DNA of 64,000 nucleotides from Sphaerosporella brunnea (taxonomy: Eukaryota > Ascomycota > Pezizomycetes > Pezizales > Pyronemataceae). Shown in pieces: positions 52,876 to 64,000 of the stretch. A model generated the notes under the pieces. The model worked only from the letters and a program-made list of their open reading frames with translations, was not told the origin of the DNA and did not search any database. The stretch's first letter is position 1. Every line of letters starts with the position of its first letter. The position numbers and the translations under genes are program-made. Where the stretch lies: assembly GCA_008704415.1 (NCBI GenBank), contig VXIS01000147.1, positions 1-64,000 of the forward strand. The letters are read 5' to 3'.

Positions 52876-54769
52876 TCTTTGGGGGGGGAGGGGGGATGTA
52901 AAATAAGCAACTAGAGCTAGAGAGCGAAGAATGGAATGGTGAAGGAGCGACTGTGATTGGAGAGATCTAGAAGGAGAGCGGCGGTAAATGGCAGTGAACG
53001 AGTGACGGAATGGAATGGAACGGGGGATTACTGAACAGAAGTAAAGTGCGGGAAGGGGAAGGGGGTTGTTGGTTGGTTGGTTGGTGTGGTGTGAGTTTCG
53101 CTTCGCTTCGTGCCGCACGCGAGTCCAATCTCCTTCTTCCCACAACCACGCGACCACAAACAACGAGCAACCGTCCACCGATAACGAAACAGTTTTTGCG
53201 TACTGTATGCATCCAAGCTGCATCGCAATTTATGGTTGCTTTTTGGAGTTTGCAGTGGTGATGACGGGGAGTGATGCCATCTGCTGCGCATGAGAACTCC
53301 GGCGCGGAGTCAAAGGGGTTGTTGCTCCATAAGGGTTTTGATATACTCGGTGTCAGTTCCTGCGTCGGGCCGGGCCTTATCGCGCACTGCTTGCTCAAAG
53401 GGCAGGTTGGAAAACCGGGAAAACAGCCCGCAAACATGGAACTTTACAAGCTAAGCACAACGTAGCACTCGATTAAGAGACCCGCAAGGGTGACAGACAT
53501 GTATGTAGCTGTTTTCCCGTCAAGCATCAATCCTCTTCGTCAATCACAATCATAGGGTCAAACCCACATCAAACTGTAAAAGTTGCGCTTGGCTTCCACA
53601 TTGATCACTTGTGAAATCATAATACAGCACTCGATTTTGTTCAGCGATCGGGATTGTTCCTTTACGTACACAATTATCGAGTCTGTACGGTTTCCTACCG
53701 GTAAAGTAATGAGGAATCTCACGGCATCCAGAGCCATCTTGAGTCCGGCCATAAGCTGAAAAGCTTTGAGGCTAGGAAGACGTAGCATGAGTGCAGACAT
53801 AGTCCAATTGTTTAAGGTCACATTACTGGTTCATTCTCGCCCTCTCGCTTCCGTCTCAGAGTCGTTGAAATTCCCTTTCCGAACTCGACGTTTCTCTCCA
53901 GGCCTATTTTTATTACTCGGTGCTCTCGACGACTTTAGGTTTTAGACATGCTTATACTTTGGAAAAACTGTTACATTGCAGAAGATTGTTGTTTTAGCAC
54001 CAAATTAGAGAAGAGCACCGGGCAATTGGCTGTCTCTTGTTTCTTCCTGTGAGGTGATTTGTTGGAGATGCAGGCTTGGATCATACGGCTGACCGTGGCC
54101 GCCACAAGATCGCATTTCCAACCGACGACCAGAGTCAAACAACTATCAGAAGGTTGCTTGTTTGCCTGTAAATACACTCAAAGTTTAAAGCCTCGGTTTG
54201 CAGGAATCAGCCTTCCATGGAGCCTACTTCTACAACCTTCTCCCTCTGCGAATCGGTGACACAAAGCTCCTGCGCCGCATCCCCCGGGCTGGTGCGGCAC
54301 GAACCAGGCGCCTGCAGATAGGCATTCCTTGGCCTCCATTGGCGCCCGCTTGATAAAGAGCACATAGCAATTGATCAATCGGCGCGAGGCGCAGAGAGTT
54401 TGCCAATAGATTTGGGCTAGACGCTGACGATTTACCTACAGATCAGTGTAATATGAGATGCCTTTATACCGGTACCCACGTTTGATCCACGAAACGTGGG
54501 GGCCTGAAACTTACCGCATTCGGTAATTATCCACATCATGCAGATTGGCGCTGTGGGCTGTGGAATGCGGCAATACGGTTGCCCCATTATTCGACCGGCC
54601 AACATCTGGACGGGAACTCAACAAAAAGGATCGGATCCCCACCATCGCCCCGCCTCCCACTGGTATCCTGCACAACATACCAACATCAGCTTACCCCTCT
54701 TTACCAGACTCAAACCTACCAGCACCAACCACACACTCTCGTCAGATTTTTTGTATTTCATAGGAAATC
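52876..54769. other. divergent region between the Ras and helicase genes
   Basis: 1.9 kb without a convincing gene. A short stretch at 53558-53821 (-) is open but unrecognised. An inverted cccacgtttgatcc / ggatcaaacgtggg-like palindrome lies at about 54475-54500. TTGGT repeats occur in the Ras leader (53060-53090). Confidence 0.45.
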
Positions 54770-57700
54770 ATGAGTTCAAGCAGAGACAGGCCTAAAGGGT
54801 TTGTGTCCAGACCCCGGAACAGATGAGTCTGTACTGACCTTGCAGCATTTGCCATTTCATCGCTCAGAATCGCAAATGCAAGTTTGGCAGCACCTGCAAA
54901 TTCTCCCATACTATCGCACCATCATCATCGCGCGGCGGAGCGGGTGGTTCGAGCGGCCGTGGTGGCGGCTTGCCTCATACTTCACGGCCTCATATTCCAC
55001 GGCCTCGACCCCGCGACTGGTCGGCACTGCTTTCACAGCACGATGCATTGTCTCCGGCCCCACTCACCACTACCATTCAGGGGGGGCTTGATATCGTCGA
55101 GGGTGCCGATTCAGATGCCAAACAGGCTTTAATCAGAGACCTTGGAAACGAGCATGGCCTCCAGTGGATCGTCAGAGTGTTCGAATCAACTTTCGAGCTG
55201 AACCCCGGCAGCTACAATGCAAAATTGGGATTCCATGAGCATTGTGTTCCATTCCTGCGTTTGATTTCGCACAATCAGATCCTCACCTCTTTGATAATGG
55301 AGAAAGAGGTGGGCACCATCTACAATGTGCTGCACGGCGGTCCCCGGAGGCGAGGAATTAATTGCTTTGAGAGAATCACTGCAACTCTCAGAGACGCCAT
55401 GGCCACAGCCGACGATGACCAGCGGACTAAGTGCGAGGCGGCGATCTTTGCTATTTCCGCTACGCTCTACAACGTGATCAGCCTGAACCAGGACGCGGCG
55501 ATTCAGAAGGAATACAAAACAATTTGCACCTCGCTCAGCCAGTGTTTCAGCGAATTTACATCCGACAGACACAGCAGTTTCGCCTTGCGTTCTGCAGCCC
55601 GTGACATCCAACGGATCAAGGAGCGGCTTGGTATGGGCGAGGCCATTCCCAATGCGACCTATCACACCACGGCCACAATCTTCCCAGATGCAGAGTTTCA
55701 GCTCGCCCTCGATCCGCCGGGCGACCTCTCGCTCAAAGGCCCACGCCATGACAACGACCACGCCATGATCGAAAACATTTCTATACTCCCTACCACCAGC
55801 GAGATAAAAGCAAATCGTGCCGTCTACCTCCCGCTCAGGAACAGGGCTGTTCCGCACCACGAGACGGGTATCCACCGACTTTTGGACACGCAGTTCCGCC
55901 TGTTGAGGGAGGACACCAGTGGCCAGTTGCAAGACGCCATTTGTGCCCTGGTGGCACGTTGGGAAACCTTGGTCCGCGGAAATGATAAGAACATGAAGCG
56001 GAAAATGTTACGACAGATTGATGCGAAGATTAACATCTTCGACCAGGTCAGGATTGCAGAATTGAGGTTCGATCGGAGGAAGGGTATGGTAATCGATGTG
56101 ACCTTTGCTCAGCCCAGCCGGGCTTCTGGATTGAAACCCAAAGAGCGGCTGGAGTGGTGGAAGGAATCTCGAGACCTCCAGGTCGGCAGTCTCGTGGCCT
56201 TGGTGGACGACACTAAGGAAACCTCTTTCCTGTTGGTCGCGGACCGGGAGGTAATAAAACACGGAAACAATGAGACCGGTTACCGACGCCAATACCATCT
56301 GATTAAAGACTTGGCCTCCAACCCGGATCGTGCGCTCATCGCCCTCACGCTGGTCAACCCCACGTCGGAGCTGGATCTGGCCAGAATCACGGCCCTGACA
56401 CGTCAGTCGTCTGCTGTGTCGGGAGCGGTACTCATAGAGTTCCCCGGGCTCTTATTCAATTCATTCGAACCGATTCTGAAGTGCCTGCAAGAGCTCCACA
56501 AACAACCAAATATGCCGTTCACCGACTGGTTGGCGCCTAGTACTAACTCGCAATTTACTATACGCGACGGTTTAGTCCAGGTTCCGCCGCCTTTATATAT
56601 GTCGGAAAAACGGGGTGTTTCTCTGGACCTCTCATGTATTGCGAAAGATGGGCATCCTTTGCGATTCTCTTTAGAGCAGCCAGCAACTGTGGAAGCGTTG
56701 GAGAGACACACTACCCTGGATCGTGGCCAGTGTGAGAGTTTGATCAGCTGTTTGAGTCGTGAGCTTGCGTTAGTACAAGGTCCTCCAGGAACTGGAAAGT
56801 CCTACGTTGGCCTTCAAGTGGTGAAAGTGTTGATGAGAAATAGAGACCAGCTCAAGCTTGGGCCGCTAATCTGTGTTTGTGTAAGTATCAGCCTCTCAAT
56901 GAAGGGAAAGCTAGTTTTGTTAATGACCGAAGTACACCAATCACGCATTGGACCAATTCCTTGAGCATCTGCTCGATGCTGGCGTGGACAACGTCATTCG
57001 CTTAGGCTCTCGTTCCCAATCGGAGCGGCTGCAAGAGCGTACGCTAATAAAAGCCCGCTCTGGCCAAATCAAGACCCGAGTGGAGAAACATAACATCTGG
57101 GAGTGCAATCAAGGACTTGATGAAATCCAGACGGAACTGGAACCATTGCTGGAGCGGAGCTCACGGCCCTTGACATACGCTGACATCGTCTATTACTTGC
57201 AGAAAATTTCGCAGACGAAAGGTGACCGGACGCACGATATTTTGTTCGCCGGTGCGACAGATGGACCGGGCGGTGGTGTCGATGAGGATGGGTTTCAAGT
57301 TGTCGGTCGTAAGACGCGAAAGGATATTCTACAGAGTTGGACTAGAGGAAAGAATCCACCTGGACACCAACCGATGGCACAAACGCCGCTCCAATCCCTT
57401 CAACAGGTCGATCGCAACCTTTCACAACTACTCCGTAATCCAGAAGATGTCTGGGGTATGTCCAAGAGAGAACGTCAAACGCTTCGCTCTCATTGGGAAG
57501 AGCAGATCCAGGAGTCTAGAAGAATGCAACTGAACCACCTGTTGGGGAAATTTGAGGGTCAGACTTCTTCGCTTCAGGCACAGTACAAGGAAGGAGACAA
57601 GCGTTGCCTGGGCCAAGCCCATGTTATCGGCGTCACAACCACTGGTTTGGCAAGCAACTCGGAACTCCTACGCAGTCTCCCGGCAAAGGTGCTGGTGTGC

Positions 57701-60700
57701 GAAGAAGCCGCTGAAGTCTTAGAGGCTCACCTCATATCGGCCATGCTACCCTCTGTGCAGCACGCCATTCTGATCGGAGACCATCTTCAACTCCGCGCCC
57801 AGATTTCCAAGTACGAACTGTCAATGGAAAGCGAACAGGGCAAGAAATACGGTCTGGATGAGTCCCTTTTTGAGCGGCTCGCAAATGAAGAATTCAACGG
57901 TGCAAAGATGCCGATCGCTCAGCTCGACGTACAGCGCAGAATGCATCCCAGTATAGCGTCACTAGTTCGAGAAACGCTATATCCCCAGCTGCGTGATCAC
58001 GAAACCACTTACTTGTATCCCGAGGTTATGGGCATGCGGAGACGGCTCTTTTGGCTGGACCACGAGCATCGCGAAGATTCGAGTGCCCAGGATGGTCACA
58101 TGCAGACATCCAAGACCAACGAATGGGAGGCTGAGATGGTAGTTTCTCTAGTGAAACACCTGTCACGTCAAGGGATATACGGTGGCAAGGAAGACATCGC
58201 AGTCATCACGCCTTATCTTGGTCAACTGCGGAAATTGAGGAAGAAATTTCAAACGACGTTCGACTTGGTGATTGGTGATAAAGATATGGACAACATAAAG
58301 TTAGATGAGGATGAAGAAGAAGAACAGCCTCCCGTACCCCAACAGGTGGAGGTTCGACAAGGCCGTTTGATCGACGCGATCAGGCTCGCAACAGTTGACA
58401 ACTTCCAAGGCGAAGAGGCGAAAATGTGAGGAGACCTGATCTACCACGATTAATGGTTTGGCTAACTTCGTATGTACAGCATTGTTGTCTCGCTCGTCCG
58501 GAGCAACCCCGAACACAAGTGCGGCTTTCTGAAAACCAGCAATCGTATCAACGTTTTGCTAAGGTAAACTTCTTGTTCTGTCTAATTTTCGTCACCTGAA
58601 TTGCTGGGCTAACACTATCCCTAGTCGTGCTCAGCATGGGATGTACATTATCGGAGACTCCCAGACCTCCAGTGGTGTACCAATGTGGGGCAAGGTGATT
58701 GGGATGCTTGAAAAGAATGACAACATCGGTCCAAATCTGGAGCTTCAATGCCCCCGGCATCCTACCACACCTCTTCTTGTCTCCAATCCTGAAGACTTCA
58801 TTCGACTCTCACCCGAGGGAGGTTGCAACGAACGCTGCGGACTGCGCCTCAACTGTGGGCATTCTTGTGTGGTCAAATGCCACTCGAATGGCAAGTCCTC
58901 CTTGGTTTGGACTCGTTCCGTGCAGTGACTGGAACTAACTTTTCGTAGCCCTGCATCAAGTGGTTAAATGTCTGGAGGCTTGCATCAAATCCTTCTCACA
59001 CTGTGACCACCCATGTCCAAAGCGCTGCTGGGAAGACTGTGGAAACTGCCGCGTCCCTATAACTACTCCCATCACGCTCCCATGTGGACACACGCCGTCG
59101 TCTCTAGAATGCCATGTAGGCTCCTTCTGTCATCCACCATAAGTCACAGTTACTGACTCGCTGCGTGACAGGAGACTGTCGACCTCACCCAAGTCAAATG
59201 TCACCAGATAGTGACACGGCAGCTGCCCTGTGGTCACCAGGCTAATATTCAATGTTACATTGATTTCAATAAGTATAAGTGTAAAAGCGTGTGCGGTGCT
59301 ACGCTGCCGTGCGGTCACAATTGCAACCGCATGTGCAAGGAATGCAGGACGGCGGACGTGGAAAAGCCGGAGGTCATCATTGTGGCCCACGGGGAGTGTC
59401 GGAATCCTTGTGGAAGGAACTCTGGGACTTGTAGACATTCCTGCAAGAAGCTATGTCATGAAGGTAGCGACTGTGGATCGTGTCCGCAGCCGTGTGATGT
59501 GAAATGCGTACACTCCCGGTAAGTTCTTTTGAGTCATCCACTCTCACTCTTCGAGGCCCTGAAATTAATGTTACCGGTTGGAACAGATGCCCGAATACGT
59601 GTTCTGAGCCCTGTGGCTGTTGCGTGGAGCTCTGCTCCTGGACCTGTCCTCATGGCCGGTGCAACATGCCGTGCGCTGTACCGTGCGACCGACTTCCATG
59701 CTCTCTGCGCTGTACAAAAAATCTTGAATGCGGACATCAGTGCCCCAGCATCTGTGGCGAACGCTGCCCAGGCCGCAAGTTCTGCAAGGAATGTCTCTCC
59801 GAGAACGATAAAATTCTGGATCAAGTTGTGGATTTGGTCATGTATACCATGTATCGGGACCACGAGGACCTGGATGAGGATCCAATCGTTGTACTTTCTT
59901 GTGGCCACTTCTACGCCATGAGCACTCTGGATGGACACATGGACCTCAGGAGCGCTTACCAAATCGACGATGCGGGGAAAATTCTGGGCCCGAAACACTT
60001 TGAGAGAGCAGAGATGAAGGTGTGTCCGGAGTGTCGCGAGCCCCTTCGGAACATCCACCGCTACAACCGGGTAGTCAATGGAGCGTTGTTGGACGAGGCC
60101 ACTAAGCGCTTCATGGCTTACGCTGGAGCTTTACAAACTGACCTACAGAACAAGGTCCAGGAGCACGAGCTTAAGCTAGAGGACTTAGCAAATGAGTTTG
60201 TGCAGTCCTTATCGGCGGAAAATACTGCATTCACCAGTAAGACGGGAAAGATTCAGGATTACCAGCGAACGGCTTCCCTTGCGCAGAGAGAGGTGATGAA
60301 CTTCATCACGCAGGTTTCACAAGCTGAACAGCCGTATGGAAAAGTTCAAACGTGAGTTTCTCGGCGTCTACCTGGGACCCCAATAAGAAGATTGCTGACG
60401 GCGTGGCATAGCATGGTGATCGACGCCCGTCGCCGCCGAAACGCCGTAAGTGATTTTGAGCTGGACAACAGCGTGATTCAGCACGGGTTTGAGTTACGCG
60501 GCAGAGGGCAACTACTCCGAATCACCTGGGCAGCCCTTTGGAACTTCAATAACATCTCCACTCGGCTTCCACCCGCCGAGCACAACCAATATTGGACTAC
60601 CTTTGTCCTTCCACAGCTGCTGAAGGCCAAGGATACGTGTGTAGAGCTCGTTGTCGACTCTGCAAAGGCCGCAATGATCAGACAGCAGGTTGAGGCCAGG

Positions 60701-61212
60701 ATCTACTTCTCCCAGTTCGTTGCGCTGGAGATGAACCACTCACCCATTGGGGCCAACATATCGGCCTCGCAGCGAGAGGGCGTTCTTAACGTCGAGCTAG
60801 ACAGCCTCAAACAGTGCGAGGACGCGATCAGAGAGAACGCTTCTGCCCGCTATCTACTTGAGGACATCGCAAAAGCACGGAACCTTCTGCGTGGAAGTAC
60901 CTTTTACTCTTTCGTTTCCTCTCAGGAGAAGGAGCAAATCTATGCTGCCATGGCGAACGAGTTCCGAGGTTCTGGTCACTGGTATTACTGTCAGCAGGGT
61001 CACCCGGTAGGGCCCCCGTCTGTGCAATGAATTGATGTTTTTGCTGACATGATGAATAGTTTTCGGTGGGTGAATGTGGTATGCCGATGGAGTTGGCCAA
61101 ATGTCCGGAGTGTGACTCCCCGGTTGGTGGACAGCACCATAACCCGACTGCTGGCGTGAGGCGGGCGGACGACTTCGAGGCACAGTTTGGAAGGATGAAT
61201 ATTGGTCGTTGA
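54770..61212 (+). CDS. hrr1: Hrr1/ZNFX1-type RNA helicase with NFX1 zinc fingers, 1977 aa
   Basis: Ten exons: 54770-54798, 54846-56880, 56933-58425, 58480-58563, 58625-58890, 58949-59115, 59172-59518, 59587-60351, 60412-61006 and 61060-61212. The frame closes at 1978 codons. The N-terminus has a CCCH finger (CHFIAQNRKCKFGSTCKFSH, about residues 12-31). The SF1 helicase core carries GPPGTGKS (~654), CEEAAEVLEAH (~943) and NVLLSRAQHGMYIIGD. Cys/His-rich NFX1 repeats follow (LPCGHNCNRMCKECR, CGHQCPSICGERC), then a C-terminal RZ-type finger (YYCQQGHPFSVGECGMPMELAKCPEC). This is the layout of animal ZNFX1 and S. pombe Hrr1, which works with RNA-directed RNA polymerase in RNA silencing. Intron 5 has a GC-AG pair. 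The role in this fungus is by homology. Confidence 0.92.
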
Positions 61213-62029
61213 TTTAGGGGATTTTACAGCCGGGGGAGAGATGGGTTAGGGTTCCGGTTTCTATGGGTTTTTTCTTGGTAGATCTTTTGGATATCTCTCA
61301 TCTCTGAGCCGTTTGAATCGAACGTTGTGTGCTCTTCTGTGCGATCTCTTGTGCTTCGCGAGCTTTATCTACTGCTCGCAGCCAGCTCGCGCTATACTTA
61401 CCACCCCGAAAGACCAGCTTTCAAGAAGGAGAGGAAGGGGCCTCACGCCTCAGCTTTTACCGGCCATGCTCCGTATGTACCTCAAAAAGATCGACTCCGA
61501 CGAGCGCTGGCTCTGTCTCTCAGGCAAGCGCCAGAGCTGGAAGAAGCTTCCAAGGAGTGCGATCGGCAGGTTCCACAGATTCGCACCCTTTGGTGCTTCA
61601 ATAGGCAAAGGTTTGTTGGCAGGATCACTTGATGTCACTCGATTACGGTTGCGCAAATGAGAGAAGGTGGAGCCAGACCGGTGTTGAGGGATCTTCACGG
61701 GCCACTGGCCAACTGAGGATTGTTAAGTGGTTTTGTTTTGGGTTTTGTTGGGGTCCTCTTTTGGGAAATAAGTCGTGTGCAGCGCATCCCTTCGCTTCCA
61801 GACTACGGAGCGTAGAAGATTGTCCCATTTCCAGGCGCCAATTGATACGAGGGGCATGGTCCGATATGATACACACGAGGTCCTACGATAGTTCGGCATG
61901 CCCACACATTCTAGATTTATCACAGCGTCGTTCCAAGTGTGGTAGAGAAGCGACTAGGCTGCCCATTTGAGCAGAATTTCTTCGATTAAAAGGCTGCTAC
62001 AAGCATAACTCGGGCTCATTATGCACAAT
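61213..62029. other. convergent 3' region
   Basis: It lies between the helicase (+) and KGG-protein (-) stops. No gene is supported. The short plus-strand frames at 61313-61660 have no family signature. Confidence 0.5.
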
Positions 62030-62746
62030 TTACTCGTTATGACTACCACTTGCTCTTCCCCCCTTCGCCGCGATGTCTCTAACTTCCTCCTTGGGCCTGT
62101 CACAGCTAGGTAGCACTCGAACCCCTAAAACCACATACCGGCTGCCTGAGACTTACCTGTTTGCAAAGTTACCAGGGTTTCCGCTGGCATGGCTTGCCTT
62201 TCCACCCTGGGATGCGATCTCTCTCTGCAAATCATAGCCGTGTCAGTCTCTAGAAAGTCCGCGGCCATAGCTGCTTGAAAGTCATCGCACCTGTCGCTCG
62301 GGGTCCATGCTGGCAAAGCCGCCAGAGTGGCTCGACTGGCCTCCTTTGGATGCGATCTCTCGCACTTCCTCGGTCGGCCGGTTGGCAAAGTTCCCGGGGT
62401 TTCCGCTAGCCTTGCTGGCCTTTCCTCCCTTGGAGGCAATCGCTCTCTCAATAGTTGTAAACAGTCAGCACTTTGATAATAGAGAAAACGAGCCAGCGAA
62501 GCCACGGAAAGTCTGGAGAGGGCCTCGCAAGTCGCGACAAACCTGCAGCTCAGGGTCCATGCTAGCGAAGCCGCCTGTGTGGCTGGCCTTTCCTCCCTTC
62601 GAGGCAATGGCTTGAACCTCCTCCTTGGGGCGATTGGCGAAGTTACCGGGGTTGGTAGATTTAAGTCTGGTCTGTAGCGGACGAAGTATGGGTGTGTTCT
62701 TGGCAGCGTTGAGGAGACAGCGGGTGCTTCTGGTTGCGAATCTCAT
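62030..62746 (-). CDS. KGG-motif (con-10-like) stress protein with mitochondrial-like leader, 164 aa
   Basis: Four exons: 62746-62543, 62446-62291, 62224-62157 and 62096-62030. The introns are 96, 66 and 60 nt and the frame closes at 165 codons. The N-terminus MRFATRSTRCLLNAAKNTP is basic and hydroxylated, like a mitochondrial presequence. The rest consists of repeats: NPGNFANRPxEEVxxIASKGGxASHxGGFASMDPE. The KGG box appears as SKGGKAS twice, SKGGQSS, SQGGKAS and AKGGRAS. Each intron falls at or near a repeat border. KGG proteins are induced by conidiation, starvation and stress in ascomycetes (con-10 family) and resemble bacterial general-stress KGG proteins. They are probably intrinsically disordered protectants. 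Targeting to mitochondria is unusual for the family and only predicted here. Confidence 0.85.
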
Positions 62747-64000
62747 GGTAATGAAGGAGTTGTAGAGACTTTACGGTGGCTTACTTTCCTGTGAGGAGGA
62801 GAGGTTGTTTAGATGTGGCTTTAAGGGGCAAATAGAGCGATGTTTGCTTATGTTGCAGTTCCAAGTAACTCGGAGTGTCATAACGTTGAAATTACGTCAC
62901 ATGAAAATCGCGGCCGCCAGTGACGTTGGTGTTACGCAGCAGTTGCGGTGTTACCAGCCACGCGACGAGGTTAACCTGCGCACGGACATTTTTAAATGCG
63001 GATCACTCGTTTTATTTAGCTTTGCTATGGCTTTGCTATCATAGTTTGACGTAATCCTGGGTAACTTTACGTATTTAACTGAAATTGTACGGTACGAAAA
63101 AATTGTATATCATCTTCTTAGACCACTACGGAAAATCAAGTGATGGAATGTGATCTCAATCAGCTGCTACACAGTGCATCACTCGGACCTCAAATTTCAA
63201 TTTGAGTCGTGACAGAATAGGGGAGTCAGCGCATTGAGTTTCGGAAGGGCGCACCCATGTGGTATGTACATGCCAATGCGATGGACACTCTTGCGTTGGA
63301 AGGTATTGTTTGGTTTGCCCGCGATTTGGCCATGTTGTGGCGACGATATTGCCGCTGGAGGCAGGAATGCGGATGCGTTAGGCGGGTATAACCGCCGAGA
63401 AAGAACTTGACAAGCTTGATTAACTCCGGAAGCTATATCAGCCCCAATATAGCCATGACGTCAGAGGGTTCGCTGCCGAACCCAAACAGGAAATTCACCC
63501 GGACCGGCGAAGACAAAACGAGTGGGCAGCGAAAGCAAGTAGCAGTTGAGTATGACGAAAGCCGAGTTTTTTGTAAAGTGAGGTTGCGCGGTTTCCAGCA
63601 GGTATGACGCAGATGGTGCCCTCGTGCCTAGATTCTTCACAATCTCTGCATAACGTTACCCCTGTCTAATGGTCACAAGACCATATAGCAGATAAATTAC
63701 TATCAATTGTGGTGTGAATGTTTCCCTGGTCAGATACCCCGCATGGTACTATTTAAACAGGAACTGCATCCAGGTTTTTGCATATCAGGTTTTCCCTCCC
63801 AGCAAACTGGCCTCAACTCATCCAGTACAATCAGACTCTACCCAGAAGTATCAGCCATAATCCATCACTCGAGGAAGACTTTGATATCTGAGCAAGCAGA
63901 TATATACCACTGTCGATCCCTTGCCTTCAACATCGATTAAAGGCCCTTTTCAACCATCTTCTGTTGAGAGAGTTTCACAACTTCGCCGATCAAATTCATA
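62747..64000. other. intergenic, right edge
   Basis: No gene is convincing to the end of the window. A plus-strand frame at 63407-63607 is unrecognised. TATA-like runs are scattered. Confidence 0.4.

Noticed and set aside
55186..55932. Minus-strand open frame (248 aa) opposite the helicase gene
   Set aside because: Antisense shadow of exon 2; the helicase frame has conserved domains and consistent splicing.

Overview
The window is nuclear DNA of a filamentous ascomycete (Pezizomycotina; the class cannot be settled from this sequence). The evidence is short introns, mostly 47-85 nt with fungal consensus sites, a TTAGGG-type telomere motif, a Tad1-like LINE, non-autonomous hAT elements, and gene families typical of this group: HeLo, kinase-ankyrin, DUF7932-like, KGG-motif and a ZNFX1/Hrr1 helicase. 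Exon boundaries were worked out by hand from splice sites and reading-frame continuity.

Layout. 0.4-3 kb: a PB1/UBA-type adaptor (-). 4-12.5 kb: a repeat-rich accessory stretch with a 5'-truncated LINE bounded by a 16-bp target-site duplication, a serine-hydrolase pseudogene, two relics of a PD-(D/E)XK-like gene, two TA-flanked inverted-repeat elements, a solo NLR-type N-terminal domain gene and two small unrecognised genes. 12.6-22.3 kb: a secreted Thr-rich PAN-like protein (-), an RBR ubiquitin ligase (-) and a large Gly-rich DUF7932-like protein (+); the last two diverge from a 380-bp promoter. 22.3-25.9 kb: repeats and a second LINE end. 25.9-33.2 kb: a small hypothetical (-), a 50-aa spliced microprotein (+), an RWD/DUF1115-like protein (-), a transposase-derived DNA-binding protein without nuclease domain (+) and mitochondrial transcription factor MTF1 (-). 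33.5-37.4 kb: a Ty1/copia relic with one LTR, then eIF2A (+). 37.4-41 kb: gene-poor, with a 241-bp hAT-type element and a TA-flanked palindrome. 41-50 kb: a mitochondrial enoyl-CoA hydratase (-), a HeLo-pseudokinase (-) and a kinase-ankyrin protein (+). 50.6-64 kb: a third LINE end, a Ras GTPase (-), a ten-exon Hrr1/ZNFX1-type helicase (+) and a KGG-motif protein with a mitochondrial-like leader (-).

The most interesting region is 42.3-49.8 kb. A HeLo membrane-death-type domain fused to a catalytically broken kinase lies head-to-head with a kinase whose catalytic motifs are intact and which carries ankyrin repeats. This resembles, in architecture only, the animal RIPK/MLKL necroptosis pair. 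A 977-bp non-autonomous hAT element with perfect 17-bp terminal repeats and a perfect 8-bp target-site duplication sits in their shared upstream region, 130 bp before the kinase start codon. The functional link is inference.
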